Of a DNA stretch of 64,000 nt, positions 1-10,960 are shown piece by piece. The DNA comes from Phallus indusiatus (taxonomy: Eukaryota; Basidiomycota; Agaricomycetes; Phallales; Phallaceae), in assembly GCA_027605045.1 (NCBI GenBank), contig JAQFWX010000013.1, positions 248,001 to 312,000 on the forward strand, given 5' to 3'. A program made the translations under genes and the position numbers. The notes under the pieces are model-generated. The model did not search any database. It was not told where the DNA came from and saw only the letters and a program-made list of their open reading frames with translations. Position 1 is the first letter of the stretch. Each line of letters opens with the position of its first letter.

Positions 1-623
1 GTATTACCTGTCATACCCGAAACCCGTTGAGACCCTTATATTGATGTTACTTACGAATCTCACAACTTGTTTGTATTTCTCAAGTTCAGAATCTATTTTG
101 AACTGAGCTAGAATTAATTATCTGACATGTATATAAACCCTACTATACTTATAGATAGTTTCTTCAGACTTAATATTGAACATAGTTTGATATCTCTATA
201 AGCTCCTTTATATCTTATGCTCTTCATCATTGATCATCAAGATCGTTTACCACCAACTGCAATGATGGAAGCCATCTGTTGTTACTGCGAGTTATATTTC
301 GAAGTTCTTCTTGTCCTTGCTGAAATTGACACTATCCATCAAGAGATACAGCTCGCGGAACTTGAAGCTCGGAACACGGCTATCAAGAGGTTCCTAGACA
401 AACTCAATGTCCTTAACGAATGTCAGGACAAACTCTGAAGACTGTCATGGCACAACCCACTCAGGTTGAGGTCAAGTCCTGCATATCATCAGCCAACGGT
501 GACAGTATCATTATATATATTCAGTGACTATTAATTATTACAGTACATGCTACCGTTCCCAGATATCGGTACTTAACAGTCTGGATAACCAAGGATACTC
601 AACAACAGATGCCCAGGCCCCAA

Positions 624-1090
624 TGTCAGGGTACGCTACTGCCGCCCCTCATTTTTCCTTATTTATTATCATCGGTTCTATTTCATTTCTATTTCATTTA
701 CATTTCCCATACATTATTTCCATCCTTTGTTTATTCTTTCTGTCTCTATTTCTACTTCTCTACTTGCACATATTGCATGCTCGTACCTGGTGTGATGCCT
801 GTGACATCACATCATGTCACGCCCACGTAACACCTTGCTTAAGCGGAGCTCCGCTCATTCCTTTTCCATACTTCACTTATATTCTTTTGTTTCCCCATTC
901 CAAACCATTTCCTTTTCTGTCCTTGTTATCTTGTTGTAACCCATTTCAGGTCTCTATTTAGTTTCATAGCTAAAGATTGACCTTCCTGTAACTACTTTTC
1001 CAGTTCTGATATAGATGATCATCTTATTCTGCCCATTCTCCCACACATTTCATATCTCAATCCAATCTCATCTAAGATCCCCTGTTGTTG
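624..1090 (+). repeat. Degenerate LTR copy related to the 2453-2849 solo LTR
   Basis: It begins TGTCAGGGTACGCTACTG like the 2453 repeat and keeps the same order of a pyrimidine-rich stretch followed by a GTGATGCCTGTGACATCAC block near 790-815. A weak match to the GATCCCCT segment sits near 1075. No terminal CA and no matching target-site duplication were found, so the 3' boundary is approximate. Confidence 0.5.
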
Positions 1091-2372
1091 TTGGTGGCAT
1101 CTTCGAGTGTCGTCGGTGACGCTCTGTCTATCTTCTTCAACAGCTACCTCTGACCAACCTCTCTGACCCTCAATCCTACATCACAGCTGCGCTGCATACT
1201 CTCTGACCACATCCCCATCTCTCCAACCTTAATCCCAGCCTCGGGATGTCACAGCTCAGTCTCACTCCTAGTAACTCCAATGTCACTTGTACATTGGAGA
1301 CCCAGTCCAACCTGAAATTGTTGGTAATGCACCGTGAGGGGACAACTCAAGAGTAAGTTGAAGCCAACCAACATCCGACCTATTTCCAACCTGTCTCCGA
1401 GCTCTCACTTAGTCACCCCGACCCCGGTGCGTAACACATCACTTAGGTTCAGTTTGGGCACCTGTCACTTACATTTGCCCCATCCTCTGTATTTTCCATT
1501 TCTCTTACTCACACCCACCATGTGCTCATTCTCAATATGATCTGTGTTAGCATATAATACTCATAGATTCAATACAAAAACATTTCTTCAACTGAGTACT
1601 CTTGCTCTGACATCACTTATAGTTCACCCCTCTACACTGTGTGACTACTATTTCAATAGTTCTCAGGGATTCTCAGTCACTATTAAAGGATGGAAAAAAA
1701 TAAAAGTGTTTCTAAAGTCCAAATTTATCACTGGGCTTTACAGTTACAAAGATAATTCAACTCTTCTACTTTATTTATTCTCAGTGATTTCATTTATTGT
1801 ATTTAATTTATCTCATTACTTAAGATTAGTAGTATCAGTCAGTCTTAGTAGTCTCTCAGGGTCTCAGGCTGTTCATATCACTCATTTTATGCCAGCGAAG
1901 AGTGCGAGTTTTAGGAATGTATTTGAGTGAGAGTGTTGATGTCTTGTGATTGGCTGCTGAGGCTGGTTCACCCACCACTGTCAGCACTTCACACACCGGA
2001 GGCTCGGCTTCGCCTCGCATTGGAGAACAGACCTCGCGCTGCTTACATAAATATATTAGGTAATTATTAGGTCAGCACTTCTACTTAGTCATCGTTGCCT
2101 TTTCATTAGTATTGATTGATCTATCATCTGTTGTGGGATTAAATTTCCAGAAACATCTACCAGTAGTGCCAGTACTGCAGAAGCGTTCACAAGCGTTCAC
2201 GCAAGTCGCTGATACTATGATAGAAGACATGTGGGGTCAAAGGAGCTAAACTTGACTTCGGCTCAAGCTCAGATGTTGCAAAGCACTCGGTTGTAGATGC
2301 TGTCCTTTTAAGTTTTGGTCCTTAAGCTTGCTAAGTCCCGGCCGCACCTTATCATCTCCGATGGTGGATTCA

Positions 2373-2411
2373 GTATTCCGGAGTTGTGCTACTAGCACAA
2401 CTCCGGAATAC
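2373..2411. repeat. Perfect 39-base palindrome (19-base arms, 1-base centre)
   Basis: Bases 2373-2391 and 2393-2411 are exact reverse complements around a single central C at 2392. The arm begins GTATTCCGGAG. It lies 41 bases upstream of the solo LTR that starts at 2453. Function is unknown. Confidence 0.85.
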
Positions 2412-2452
2412 TCTAGTAGTACTAGTATGACTCAAATGCTATTAATAATAGC

Positions 2453-2849
2453 TGTCAGGGTACGCTACCACCGTCTCTCGTTTTTCTATTTATTATCATC
2501 GGCATCACTTCATTTCCATTCCATTTACTATTTCCGTATTTTACTTTTATCTTCCGTTCCCTTGTTCAGTCTCTATTTCGCATTCTCCACTCGCGCGCGT
2601 CGCGCGCTCGTACCCGGCGTGATGCCCATGACATCACGTCGCTTAGGCTCGGTTCGGGCGCCTAGCACTTAGCTGTGTCAGGGCCGCACGCCGCGTTATC
2701 GTTTTTCATGTATATAGTCGCTGTCCCTAGAGTGAGGGTCCCTAAGCTTGTTCTCTTAGGATCCCCTCCCTCTAGGTGAGTAGTATAGTTCTCCCAATAT
2801 ATTTTACTTAGGATCCCCTCCCTCTAGTGTGAGCTGAGTAGCCCTAACA
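2453..2849 (+). mobile_element. Solo LTR (about 397 bp) with 5-bp target-site duplication
   Basis: The repeat starts TGTCAGGG and ends CCCTAACA, giving the TG..CA termini of LTR retrotransposons. It is flanked by the direct repeat ATAGC at 2448-2452 and 2850-2854, the 5-bp duplication expected of Ty3- or Ty1-type integrases. No internal gag or pol lies next to it, so it is a solo LTR left by LTR-LTR recombination. Two copies of a GGATCCCCTCCCTCTAG segment (about 2758 and 2811) form an internal direct repeat. Confidence 0.8.
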
Positions 2850-3179
2850 ATAGCTCTCTGAGATTGTTGAGGCGACATGTTGACCAGACTGTGTTTTAAA
2901 CGATGAGTAGTAATTCGGTTTTCATCTTTGTATATGAGAACATTTACCTCACCATGCAAAAATGTTCGGCTTCGAATTCAATGACACAACGCTGCGAAGA
3001 GAAAAAGCGACGCCAGCCGGACGCGCACGCACAGAACTGCAGGCAGCAGCACTATCTCCAAAGGACACCAATCTTGATAAAAACATGGAATCTTGATGTA
3101 CATGTTGTGAGATTTCTCTTCAAAGAAGTCACATTTATCTTCTGAAGATTGAAGTTGCCAAAAACAAAACGCGACTCCA

Positions 3180-4016
3180 CTCAGCGGACTCCGATAAGCT
3201 TACGCAATCACACTAGAGACGACCTCACGCAAACTTTTCACGACTTGGGCTGAAAACAACTGAGCAATATCTCGGTCTGCATGCCGCCAGACATAAATTA
3301 GCCATGTCAACTAACGCCAATCTTTTCCCGCACACACTACCTCAAAACGTCGATATCATCCATGAAAGCGTAGCAGGACGGTATCTAACCTTCGCACCAA
3401 CACATACACGTCTCGTCCATCGCAGCACTCCCAATGGCTCGCAATCGGAATCAGAATTCAAATCAATGATAGAACCATCAGTATTCATACTGGAACGCAC
3501 GGAATCATCGAAAAAAACGATATCGCGTTGTGACACCTAAAGGCAGCTCTCGAGATGCGCATAGCATCGCGCGCAGGTCTTTTCGCGTTTTCAAGTTGGA
3601 GTATTGGAATGTATCATGGTGGGTTGGATTTTTAGGTCGATTTATTTATAATGCCTCTGTTCTTTTCTGATCTTATCGTTTGTCAGAGGTTCACGCTAGG
3701 GTCTGTTGTCTGGGTCGTAAACGGACTTATTGTCTGGATACCCTTCGTCGCCAGCTTGTCTCCCAGTCCGAAAGCAGCAGGGTGGACTGCATTCGCCGGT
3801 TCGACGATCTTCGTATTTGGATCCATTCTCCTCGTTATTGAAGCTTGGAATCGCGATGAAACTGCTTTTCGGGTCTGCGCTACGTCAGCTAGCCGACAGC
3901 TTTGAAAATGAGTTGCATCATCATCATCACAACGATCTCTCATTATCTGAAAAAAATCCAACATCTCTTAAAAACCGGATCTGGTTCTCCTTCAACCCTA
4001 AATCCTGGAGCTACCA
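3180..4016 (+). pseudogene. Truncated, frameshifted copy of the 9109-10540 membrane-protein gene
   Basis: From about 3190 the DNA matches the upstream region and first two exons of the intact gene at 9109-10540, starting at the same ATG (3304, MSTNANLFPHTLPQN). It is broken in three ways. Two bases are missing near 3490 relative to the intact copy, so the frame ends at 3540. The first intron's 5' splice site (GTGGGT in the intact copy) is changed. Homology stops at about 4003-4016, removing the last three exons. The His run is shorter here (five against seven residues). It is juxtaposed tail-to-tail with the dehydrogenase remnant at 4079-4562. Confidence 0.8.
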
Positions 4017-4078
4017 TCTACATGGGCTTCTGGCCGATACAGGCTCGAGATAAATTCAGATAATGATAATCTCGTTTA

Positions 4079-4562
4079 GTCTTGAGATTGAATATTCAAA
4101 AATTCCTTCGCGTCCTTCACATACCCTTCTAATATCTTATGTGATTCTCCGTCCCTCTTGATAGAAGTAAAAACGAGTTCAAACAAACCCGCGAGGCCTC
4201 TCCACGTCTCGCCTGCTTGGACGCCGTTGACTTCGTCCAATGAAGCCAAGTCCGCATTTTCGTGCATTTCTCCGACGAATCCGTTTTTTTTTTGGACATC
4301 AATATAATGCGGACGGCGTAACGGAGTGTCAATGAATGACATACCGGTATGCTTTGGTAACATATCGGGAATCATTCTTACTGTACGTTGTAGTAATACG
4401 GGTTGAGAGCTTGCGAGTCCAGTCATTGTGGCTTTAGCTGTCGCGGGTGATGATGCGTAGGTCGCTTTGATGTCCGTCTCAGTTTCAGCTGGACATATTA
4501 GGAATAGAGACTCGTTACCTAATATCATAGCAGCCGTAAGTCCAGTCAGTCCTTTGTTTATC
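4079..4562 (-). pseudogene. C-terminal remnant of a 6-phosphogluconate dehydrogenase-like (DUF1932-type) protein
   Basis: The minus-strand translation resembles the C-terminal helical domain of NAD(P)-binding 6-phosphogluconate dehydrogenase-like proteins that carry DUF1932: a GLTGLTAAMILGNES segment, then PATAKATMTGLASSQPVLLQR, then MLPK and FVGEMHENADLAS. The N-terminal Rossmann domain is absent. Around 4330-4345 the expected PKAYR/FVGEM junction, which flanks a GTATGT intron start, is out of frame by one base, so the reading frame runs on only by reading through the intron. I infer a dead 3' gene end; the family assignment is from memory of the motif pattern. Confidence 0.55.
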
Positions 4563-4932
4563 CCCTGATGACTCGGAGAGTATGTATCACAAAGAGAAAA
4601 AAATCATAGATTTGAACTCTTACCGCAACCTGATTGAACCTTGGTTGACCGTTGAACGTTGAACCGCCGTTGCCCCAACGTTTAATCTTCCTTTTCGGTG
4701 AAGAATTTCAATGAGTTCGATGATCCGTTCTACATTCAGCTAATGTTGCCATGCGAGACGAGACAACGAACAATCCAAAATTCATATCATCATCATCTCA
4801 GCGTGATGCAAACGCCTGTTCTCCACCTCAATATATCGAAACCATGTACTGACGGCATTATAAATGAGCTGTTATCTTACAAGTACGTACAGTCTCATGA
4901 TCATATAATACAATACTGAAACGTTTCAGATT

Positions 4933-6450
4933 TTATACATATTGTTCTAGCCGGATACCCAACTTCTCGAGTTTCAAAACTTGTGCCCGAGGAATGGTCA
5001 AAAAACCCTTGAGCTCGAGCGTCTTCAACGGTTCACTGCCAGCCTTGATTCTCGCACTTTGCACCATCTTCATTTGTGCGAGTACAACTTTTGTTCCCCT
5101 GGTCGGTTTTTCCGAACTGTGGTACGTGAATCGTTCCAAGCGAGGCAGTCTCCGTCCATCCATCAGAAGACCACATGTCAAGACGAAGTCGCAGGAGCAT
5201 AATACAGTCAGATGAGTGACCCTATCAAAGGTGTTCAGTAATTTTCCCAGGAAAGTGCAATACCCTTCCCGCCACTCCGTCCAGTCTTCAAACTCCTCAG
5301 ACGGCATAGATCGGCAATCCACTATGAATTCCACGAGATTTTTAGCCCTTCGCTTCAGTCGAGAAAGCAGCCTCTCATGCCTTCCTTTCCAATGGAATGA
5401 AATGTGGAAAGAGTTGGGTGGCGGTAGTGACCAATAAGAATCCATGCTTTTTTCCGATCGATGAGAAAATGGTGTATGGAAGCCGTTGAAAAAATCACAA
5501 TCTTCCTCGGAATGACCTGTGGATATACACGCAACGTAATAAGGTCCAAAATATTCAGATAGATGATTGCATAGAGCGATACGAAAACTCTTCATCATTG
5601 GAAGATCAATGCTGTTCAGGAGATCCCACTTGTGATTAGACCACCACCCTACGGAAACACCCAAATAACTCAGGGCCGGTGTCCGTATGGAATGGAGTCC
5701 AGTGCTCATCTCTAAATTCATGCTTAGCACTCGTAAATTCGGCAGATTTACGTCAGCGAGGGAGAAACTTAAACCGATCAGATTCAGGATTCGGAGATGA
5801 GGCAGTGCTTTCAGAACATGAGAAATGGTGGGTCCAAGATACGGCGTGACATCGATCTTTAGCCACTCAACACGATTTAGGGTTTGTGTCACTGGCATCT
5901 GTGTGCAGAGCATCGTTTCCGACAGCTCAAGAAAGCGGGGATTAACGATGGAAAGGAATAAATGGAAAGATTCTTTTTCCCGGTCCGACAATTTTATGGA
6001 AACCTGGGACAGGATGAGGTTTTCCACCTGAGTAAGTTTTTTTCCGCCCATAAAATCAAACTCCCTGTGGCCGTGAAGGCATAGGGTTCTGATTTGAAAG
6101 TTATTGAAGTAATCAAGGCACGATTTGGACGAGCATTTGTTGCAGGATGGCGAGAGGATACTGCGGCATACCGCGTACGAAGCGACGTCTATTTCGCGCG
6201 GTTTGGAACGGAAAATGACATCTCGGGCCAAATTGTCCAACTTGCTTCTCTTGCATTGATGTATTATAACGGTCCAAAATACCGATGTATTCAACACGAT
6301 AGAACGCCATTGACGACAGACCCATGATAGTGGCAAATAAATATAGGGGTTTTGGATAGACGAGGGACCGAGGAGGAGGAAAATCATGGTCAAAATTTCG
6401 ACTGGAAGTTTTTGGCAAGAGTCTTTGCGTTGAACCTTGACACGAGGCAT
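4933..6450 (-). CDS. F-box-like protein, copy 1 (505 aa)
   Basis: This is one of five complete members of one family in this window. The first 60 residues form an F-box-like domain: LPVEILTMIFLLLGPSS, then YLPLSWVCRQWRSIVLNTS and FWTVI. F-box domains bind Skp1 in SCF ubiquitin ligases, and the leucine-rich remainder (repeated NLR.L and LPRLERFTYHS segments) probably recruits substrates. The ATG at 6450 (MPRVKVQRKDS) is chosen because it aligns with the starts of the other copies; the open frame extends 41 codons further upstream. The coding region is uninterrupted and intronless. Its usual upstream region is missing: homology to the other copies stops at 6518 and resumes near 7990, after an inserted element. 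Expression may therefore be altered. Confidence 0.85.
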   Translation of the reverse strand: MPRVKVQRKDSCQKLPVEILTMIFLLLGPSSIQNPYIYLPLSWVCRQWRSIVLNTSVFWTVIIHQCKRSKLDNLARDVIFRSKPREIDVASYAVCRSILSPSCNKCSSKSCLDYFNNFQIRTLCLHGHREFDFMGGKKLTQVENLILSQVSIKLSDREKESFHLFLSIVNPRFLELSETMLCTQMPVTQTLNRVEWLKIDVTPYLGPTISHVLKALPHLRILNLIGLSFSLADVNLPNLRVLSMNLEMSTGLHSIRTPALSYLGVSVGWWSNHKWDLLNSIDLPMMKSFRIALCNHLSEYFGPYYVACISTGHSEEDCDFFNGFHTPFSHRSEKSMDSYWSLPPPNSFHISFHWKGRHERLLSRLKRRAKNLVEFIVDCRSMPSEEFEDWTEWREGYCTFLGKLLNTFDRVTHLTVLCSCDFVLTCGLLMDGRRLPRLERFTYHSSEKPTRGTKVVLAQMKMVQSARIKAGSEPLKTLELKGFLTIPRAQVLKLEKLGIRLEQYV

Positions 6451-6517
6451 CCTGCAGTGTGCACTATCGAAGAAGAAGAAGGAAAGGGTTGCGCGCTGCA
6501 AAGTTTGTGACTGAGGT

Positions 6518-7985
6518 TCCCTTGCATGTAGCAAGGGCTCTGGATGCCCGTAGAATTTGCTTCCATGTAGCACTTATTTGTATCTATTTGGTAAGATGTC
6601 ACGTGTGACGTTCTTGTTCTACTTGACTTACTACAGACCACGCAAACTCCAGCACTGCGACAGGGTTCCCAATCCCACTTCTCGGGCCGTACCGTTCACC
6701 AGTTCCGTGACTTAGAGAAGCTACGGTGGTAAAAGATTATGTGCGAAGCCTTGCGCGATGTCATCAACGGAGGCTGTGTCCAACCTCGGATGCTCAAAAC
6801 TCGTGCGGTTGTCAGGAGTCCTTCTGCACCAGATTCCGCCTCCTAGAGGTAGTTTCCCGTCTACGCGCGTAACCTTTCGCCACTGTATCTTGTCTCCTGC
6901 ATGACCTTATTGACGGTGACTCTGTCCAATCTGAGATCGGTACGCACACGTATTACCATAACGATTTACGTCGTCACGCAAGTTTGCCTTACATCTCAGT
7001 AAGTTCAGTAAGTTTGCCATTCAATATCTCGTAAGCTCGACATTAAACACTCTATCTAGTCAGCCCAACGCCAGGACACTGCCTCTATCCGAATCCATTC
7101 TCTCGAGCCAGTCGTCAAAGTGACGCAGGTCTTTGTACATCTCACCCGTGATTAGTTTACTCTCGAAGTCTCTTAAGAGACGAACATGTTCCCTGCTCTT
7201 TGATCTTGAAAGGGCGACGTACGCATTGAACGGCGTCAACTTCCCACTAGGCGGTTTCGCTAGATCGATGATGACTGGGCTGACCGTTTGACCCTGGGAC
7301 TTATCATCTGTAAACGCGTACGCCGGTGTTAATGCAAATTGCTGTCGATTTATTCTAATCTTTTCTCCCTTCCTCAGCTTCAAATCGTGCGATTTCTTTT
7401 GTACTTCTATGGGCAGGACACCTTCCGGCAAACCTCTGAGTACCAGATCAGGGGTGGTTAGTATCCATCCGGAAATACGGCCGGGAAAAAGAGTCGTGGG
7501 AGATTCCAACACACTCATTGTGAGATATAATCGAGAGCGCGGGGTTGACATGGACTGGACAGGCCGGACGGAAACTGAAGATGTTTTTCAGAACTCTTGG
7601 GATATGAAATGGGGGTTGGACGCTGACAATCAGCGATACAGGGGTTGTAAAACTGTTGGGCGTTTCTCTGGATCACTTCAAAATGATTTGAAGAACGTGG
7701 TATGTGAAACGGATTACGAATGTCTTCAAGCGAGGCAAGCATTAGATGGTATGATATTGTGAGTGCTCGTGTGGAGGTGTAGTCCACGGTTTCTGATATC
7801 ACCGATAGGGATAAGCATGTGGCGGAAGTGGTTTGGGATAAATTTGGAGCCTTGATGGTCTTACCATAAGAGTGCTTAATGGTGGTGTATGTTGTAAATC
7901 GACTAGTTTGTATTTTTGCGATTGAATTTGGGAATTGTCCGCGATGGGTACATGCAAGGGGTTTAGCGTCCGTGGGCGCTTCTAG
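6518..7985. mobile_element. Helitron-like insertion carrying a helicase remnant
   Basis: The F-box family's 5' region reads ..GCTGAGGTTAAGGAGGCGGC in other copies. In copy 1 it is split between GACTGAGGT (6517) and TAAGGAGGTAGC (7991). The intervening 1.47 kb starts TCCCTTGCATGTA and ends CTAG (7982-7985). Just before CTAG lies a stem-loop, AGCG(T)CC-GTG-GGCGCT, at 7964-7980. A perfect 12-base inverted repeat occurs at 6519-6530 and 7949-7960. TC..CTAG ends, a 3' hairpin and subterminal inverted repeats suit a Helitron or Helentron, and flanking T/T fits Helentron targets. Against this, the helicase remnant runs on the opposite strand to that polarity. A few extra bases at the right junction leave the exact end open. 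Confidence 0.6.
7060..7500 (-). pseudogene. Helitron/PIF1-type helicase C-terminal fragment
   Basis: The frame contains the C-terminal signature of fungal Helitron/PIF1-like helicases: TPAYAFTDDKSQGQTV, then VIIDLAKPPSGKLTPFNAYVALSRSKSRE, with the conserved SQGQT and YVALSRS blocks. Upstream, GLPEGVLPIEV matches the usual lead-in. The N-terminal helicase motifs (Walker A and B) and the Rep domain are missing, so it is a non-functional fragment of about 150 residues. It sits inside the insertion that splits the F-box copy 1 upstream region. Confidence 0.7.
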
Positions 7986-7989
7986 TTAC

Positions 7990-8100
7990 ATAAGGAGGTA
8001 GCAGCGGCGCTGATACGCGTTATCACTTGTACCGATCGGATTCAAAATACGAGTGCTTGACTGTGGACTACACAGATTAAATATACCTAATTAAAATCAA
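7990..8100 (-). promoter_or_regulatory. Displaced F-box-family upstream region
   Basis: This stretch matches the segment just upstream of the other F-box copies: AAGGAGG..GCAGC, then GCGCTGATACG, then ACCGATCGGATTCAAAAT (palindrome CCGATCGG at 8032-8039), then CTACACAGATTAAATAT. It is oriented towards F-box copy 1 but lies about 1.5 kb from that gene's start because of the insertion at 6518-7985. Confidence 0.7.
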
Positions 8101-8479
8101 CAAATTTTATGAAAAAATTGATTATGGAATTGGAGGACAGCGTTTGGAACTAGTAGAGCCAGGATTCTGCACCGACTCGGCGTCGTCGCGACGAACGGAA
8201 CTCAGACAAAGATGCCGACTACCGGCGTCTGGGGACGCAGAAACCCTTGCAAACAGGACAACGTATTAGGATTTGTTATTACGTCGGAAGCTTTATATAA
8301 CATTCTAAACCGGTACCCCTCAATCCCTTTACCGCAAAGTAAACAATGCTATCGTATATCGTCTTTGCCCGAGCGGGTATGTTACAACAAGAGGTCAATT
8401 TACAACCAAGCAAAGTGTTTTGTTATAGTATCCAAAAACTCCTCGCTATGAATAGTCGAGTAATCAAATTTGATTCAAA

Positions 8480-8940
8480 CAGAAACGCAGCTCACCTTTG
8501 CAAATATTCTGCGGACTGAACTGCGTCCAACCACTTTTGTATCTCAGGAGAACAAGCCACATTGCCACCTCCGGACGCTTTCTGGTACAATACGTGCTTG
8601 GCCGCCTTGATCATAAATACAGTCGTGGGGGTGGAGGAAGTGAATGATTCCATCCATTCCCCAGCTATTTCTGAAAACCTCCGAAGGTGGCGATGACATC
8701 TTGGAATCTAAGGGAACGATGTGGTCCAATTCAATAACCAACGGAGTTTATTGCCGATCTTTCTCGTCTGAAGCGACAGTTTCTGGGAGCACTCCATCTT
8801 TCGAAACCGTACTTTCCACGTTGAGACCTCTCTGCGAGTACTTCTCCAAGATTGGTTGATCCACCCCTGAGATGGTGAATCGAGGAGACACGAGATGTCT
8901 GCCGCGCTGGGCAGAGGAAGAGAGTCAACAGACGGTGCAG
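8480..8940 (-). pseudogene. Unrecognised gene remnant
   Basis: On the minus strand several short in-frame blocks look protein-like but are not joined in one frame. One runs ISGVDQPILEKYSQRGLNVE (about 8860-8790) to a stop near 8735. A second contains STPTTVFMIKAAKHVLYQKA and EIQKWLDAVQSAEYLQ (about 8640-8490) and ends at a GTGAGC splice donor. I do not recognise the family. It could be one or two exons of a broken gene, possibly cut off by the duplication whose left edge is near 8990. Confidence 0.35.
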
Positions 8941-9108
8941 CCACGACGGCGCTTTCTGCTCGGCTGAACGCGTGTGCCGTGTTGCGGCACTCGGCGAACT
9001 CCGATAAGCTTACACAATCACACCAGAGACGACCTCACGCAAACCTTTTACGACTGAAAACAACTGGGCAATATCTCGGGTCTGCATGCCACCACACATA
9101 AATTAGGC

Positions 9109-10540
9109 ATGTCAACTAACGCCAATTTTCTCCCCCATACACTACCGCAAAATGTCGATATCATTGATGAAAGCGTGGCAGGCCGGTATCTAACTTTCGC
9201 ACCAACACATGCACGTCTCGTCCATCGCAGCACTCCCAATGGCTCGCAATCGGAATCAGAATTCAAATCAAAGACAGAACCATCGGTGTTTATAAACTGG
9301 AACGCACGAAATCATCGAAAAAAGCGATATCGCGTTGTGACACCTAAAGGCAGCTCTCGAGATGCGCATGGCATCGCGCGCAGGTCTTTTCGCGTTTTCA
9401 AGTTTGAGTATTGGAATGTATCGTGGTGGGTCGGATTTGTGGGTTATTTTATTCATAATTCCTGCTCTTCTCTGATCTTGTCGTTTGTCAGATGTTCACG
9501 CTAGGGTCTGTTGTCTGGGTCGTAAACGGATTTATTGTCTGGATACCCTTCGTCGCCGACTTGTCTCCCAGTCCGAAAGCAGCAGGGTGGACTGCATTCG
9601 CTGGTTCGACGATCTTCGTATTGGGATCCACTCTCCTCGTCATTGAAGCTTGGAATCGCGATGAAACTGTGCTTTTCGGGTCTGCGCTACGTCAGCTAGC
9701 CAACAGCTTTGAAAATGAGCTGCATCATCATCATCATCATCACAACGATCTCTCATTATCTGAAAAAAATCCAACATCTCTTAAAGACTGGATATGGTTC
9801 TCCCTCAACCCTAAATTTTTCCATGAAATCGGGTTTGTAGCGGGTTTCATTCAGCTATGCGCTGCCACCATCTTTTGGATTAGTGGTATTGCGAGTATCG
9901 AGCAGCTCAATTCTGCGCTTATGAAAGTTACGGCCCGTCTTGATGGTGTGTTTTGGGTACCTCAGGTGGTCGGAGGAACGGGATTCATTGTAAGCTCGTA
10001 AGTGTTAATTGTGGTCCAATTGTTTCTTTCAATGATCGTCAATACTGGAATAGGTATCTATACATGCTTGAAACGCAGAAGAAGTGGTACATTCTTAGAC
10101 CTCTGAACCTCGGTTGGCAATCTGGCTGTATGTTTACCTCGCTCTTTTCTTTCGTAAAAAGAAAAGAAAGCAGACATCTTAACCGTTGATTGTTCAAGTT
10201 TAGTTTGGAATTTCGTTGGCGGGATAGGATTCACAGCTTCAGGCGCATTTGGGTTCTCTCAAGCGCATTGGGCGCAATATCAGAGTACGCTGGCTACGTT
10301 TTGGGGAAGTAAGTACCCGTTCTTGTTCATTTATCATGAAAAAAAAAGCCATGTTACTTATTGAAAATTCCCTTTCAAATGTATATAGGCTGGGCGTTCT
10401 TAATCGGCAGTATTATTCAGTGGTACGAGTCTGTCAATCTGACTCATCAGATGCATCATGTAACGGGTCATGTCGATCCGGAGAAAACCACGGCTAGCGA
10501 CAATGTTCGAAATAGGGACGCTAATGAACATGTGTCGTAA
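9109..10540 (+). CDS. Multi-pass membrane protein of unknown function (388 aa, 5 exons)
   Basis: Spliced exons are 9109-9438, 9492-9997, 10054-10127, 10204-10308 and 10389-10540; all phases close and give 388 residues. After an N-terminal soluble part (about 100 residues with an SRDAHGIARRSF stretch) come hydrophobic segments: VGFMFTLGSVVWVVNGFIVW, AFAGSTIFVLGSTLLVIEAW, FVAGFIQLCAATIFWISGIA, GGTGFIVSSYLYML, FVGGIGFTASGAFGF and WAFLIGSIIQWYE. The Trp/Gly-rich membrane pattern and the motif LETQKKWY resemble uncharacterised fungal integral membrane proteins; no function is claimed. A seven-His run (about residue 188) lies in a loop. A second, broken copy lies at 3180-4016 and a third remnant at 48345-48870. 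Confidence 0.8.
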
Positions 10541-10960
10541 GATGATGGCAGGGTCTGCGGAAGGACAGTACTTCGGGAGGCAATGGATTATTTTTGGACT
10601 GAGGAATGTCACAGATAGATATCATTATATACATGGACAATGATACTTGCTCTTTGTTGGCTTTGGGTTTAGTGGTCAACTGATTTGCGATGAGGATACT
10701 TTGATAGGTAGTTCCCAGAAACGCTGCTCATTCAAGTTCGTTAGAATTTATGAATACAAAGATAGCACATCAAGGTGTGTCTTGCGATATATTCAAATGC
10801 GACATTTTGGGGTTGAGGGTAGTAGGTACTTGATAAGTTTTCTAACTCTCGCCATGGTAGTTTATTAAAGCACAATATGGAATGACTAATAACAAGTATA
10901 ATATGGTAATTCTGCGTAATATAAAGGATACGGTGGAAATATGAAAATCATTGTAATAGT

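Larger units (their letters stand above)
1..2452. other. Retrotransposon-derived, gene-poor region
   Basis: No convincing host gene is visible. A 73-residue frame at 217-438 (+) is acidic and helical-looking and could be a gag-type remnant, but it has no diagnostic motif. The stretch 624-850 is related to the solo LTR at 2453-2849: both start TGTCAGGGTACGCTAC, run through a pyrimidine-rich tract, and contain a GTGATGCC..TGACATCAC segment. A further related scrap lies near 1440-1480. I read the region as overlapping, decayed LTR-element fragments; this is inference from the shared segments. Confidence 0.5.

Noticed and set aside
524..961. 145-residue plus-strand frame as a gene
   Set aside because: It is a translation of a pyrimidine-rich LTR-like stretch that recurs at 2460-2670 in other frames; composition is Phe/Leu/Ser only because of C/T richness.
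8544..8741. Minus-strand 65-residue frame as a standalone gene
   Set aside because: Its frame differs from the more protein-like frame in the same DNA and both are interrupted; treated as a gene remnant.
9720..9750. His-run in the membrane protein as a metal-binding tag
   Set aside because: It is a CAT trinucleotide run whose length differs between copies, so slippage explains it; no other metal-site residues are seen.
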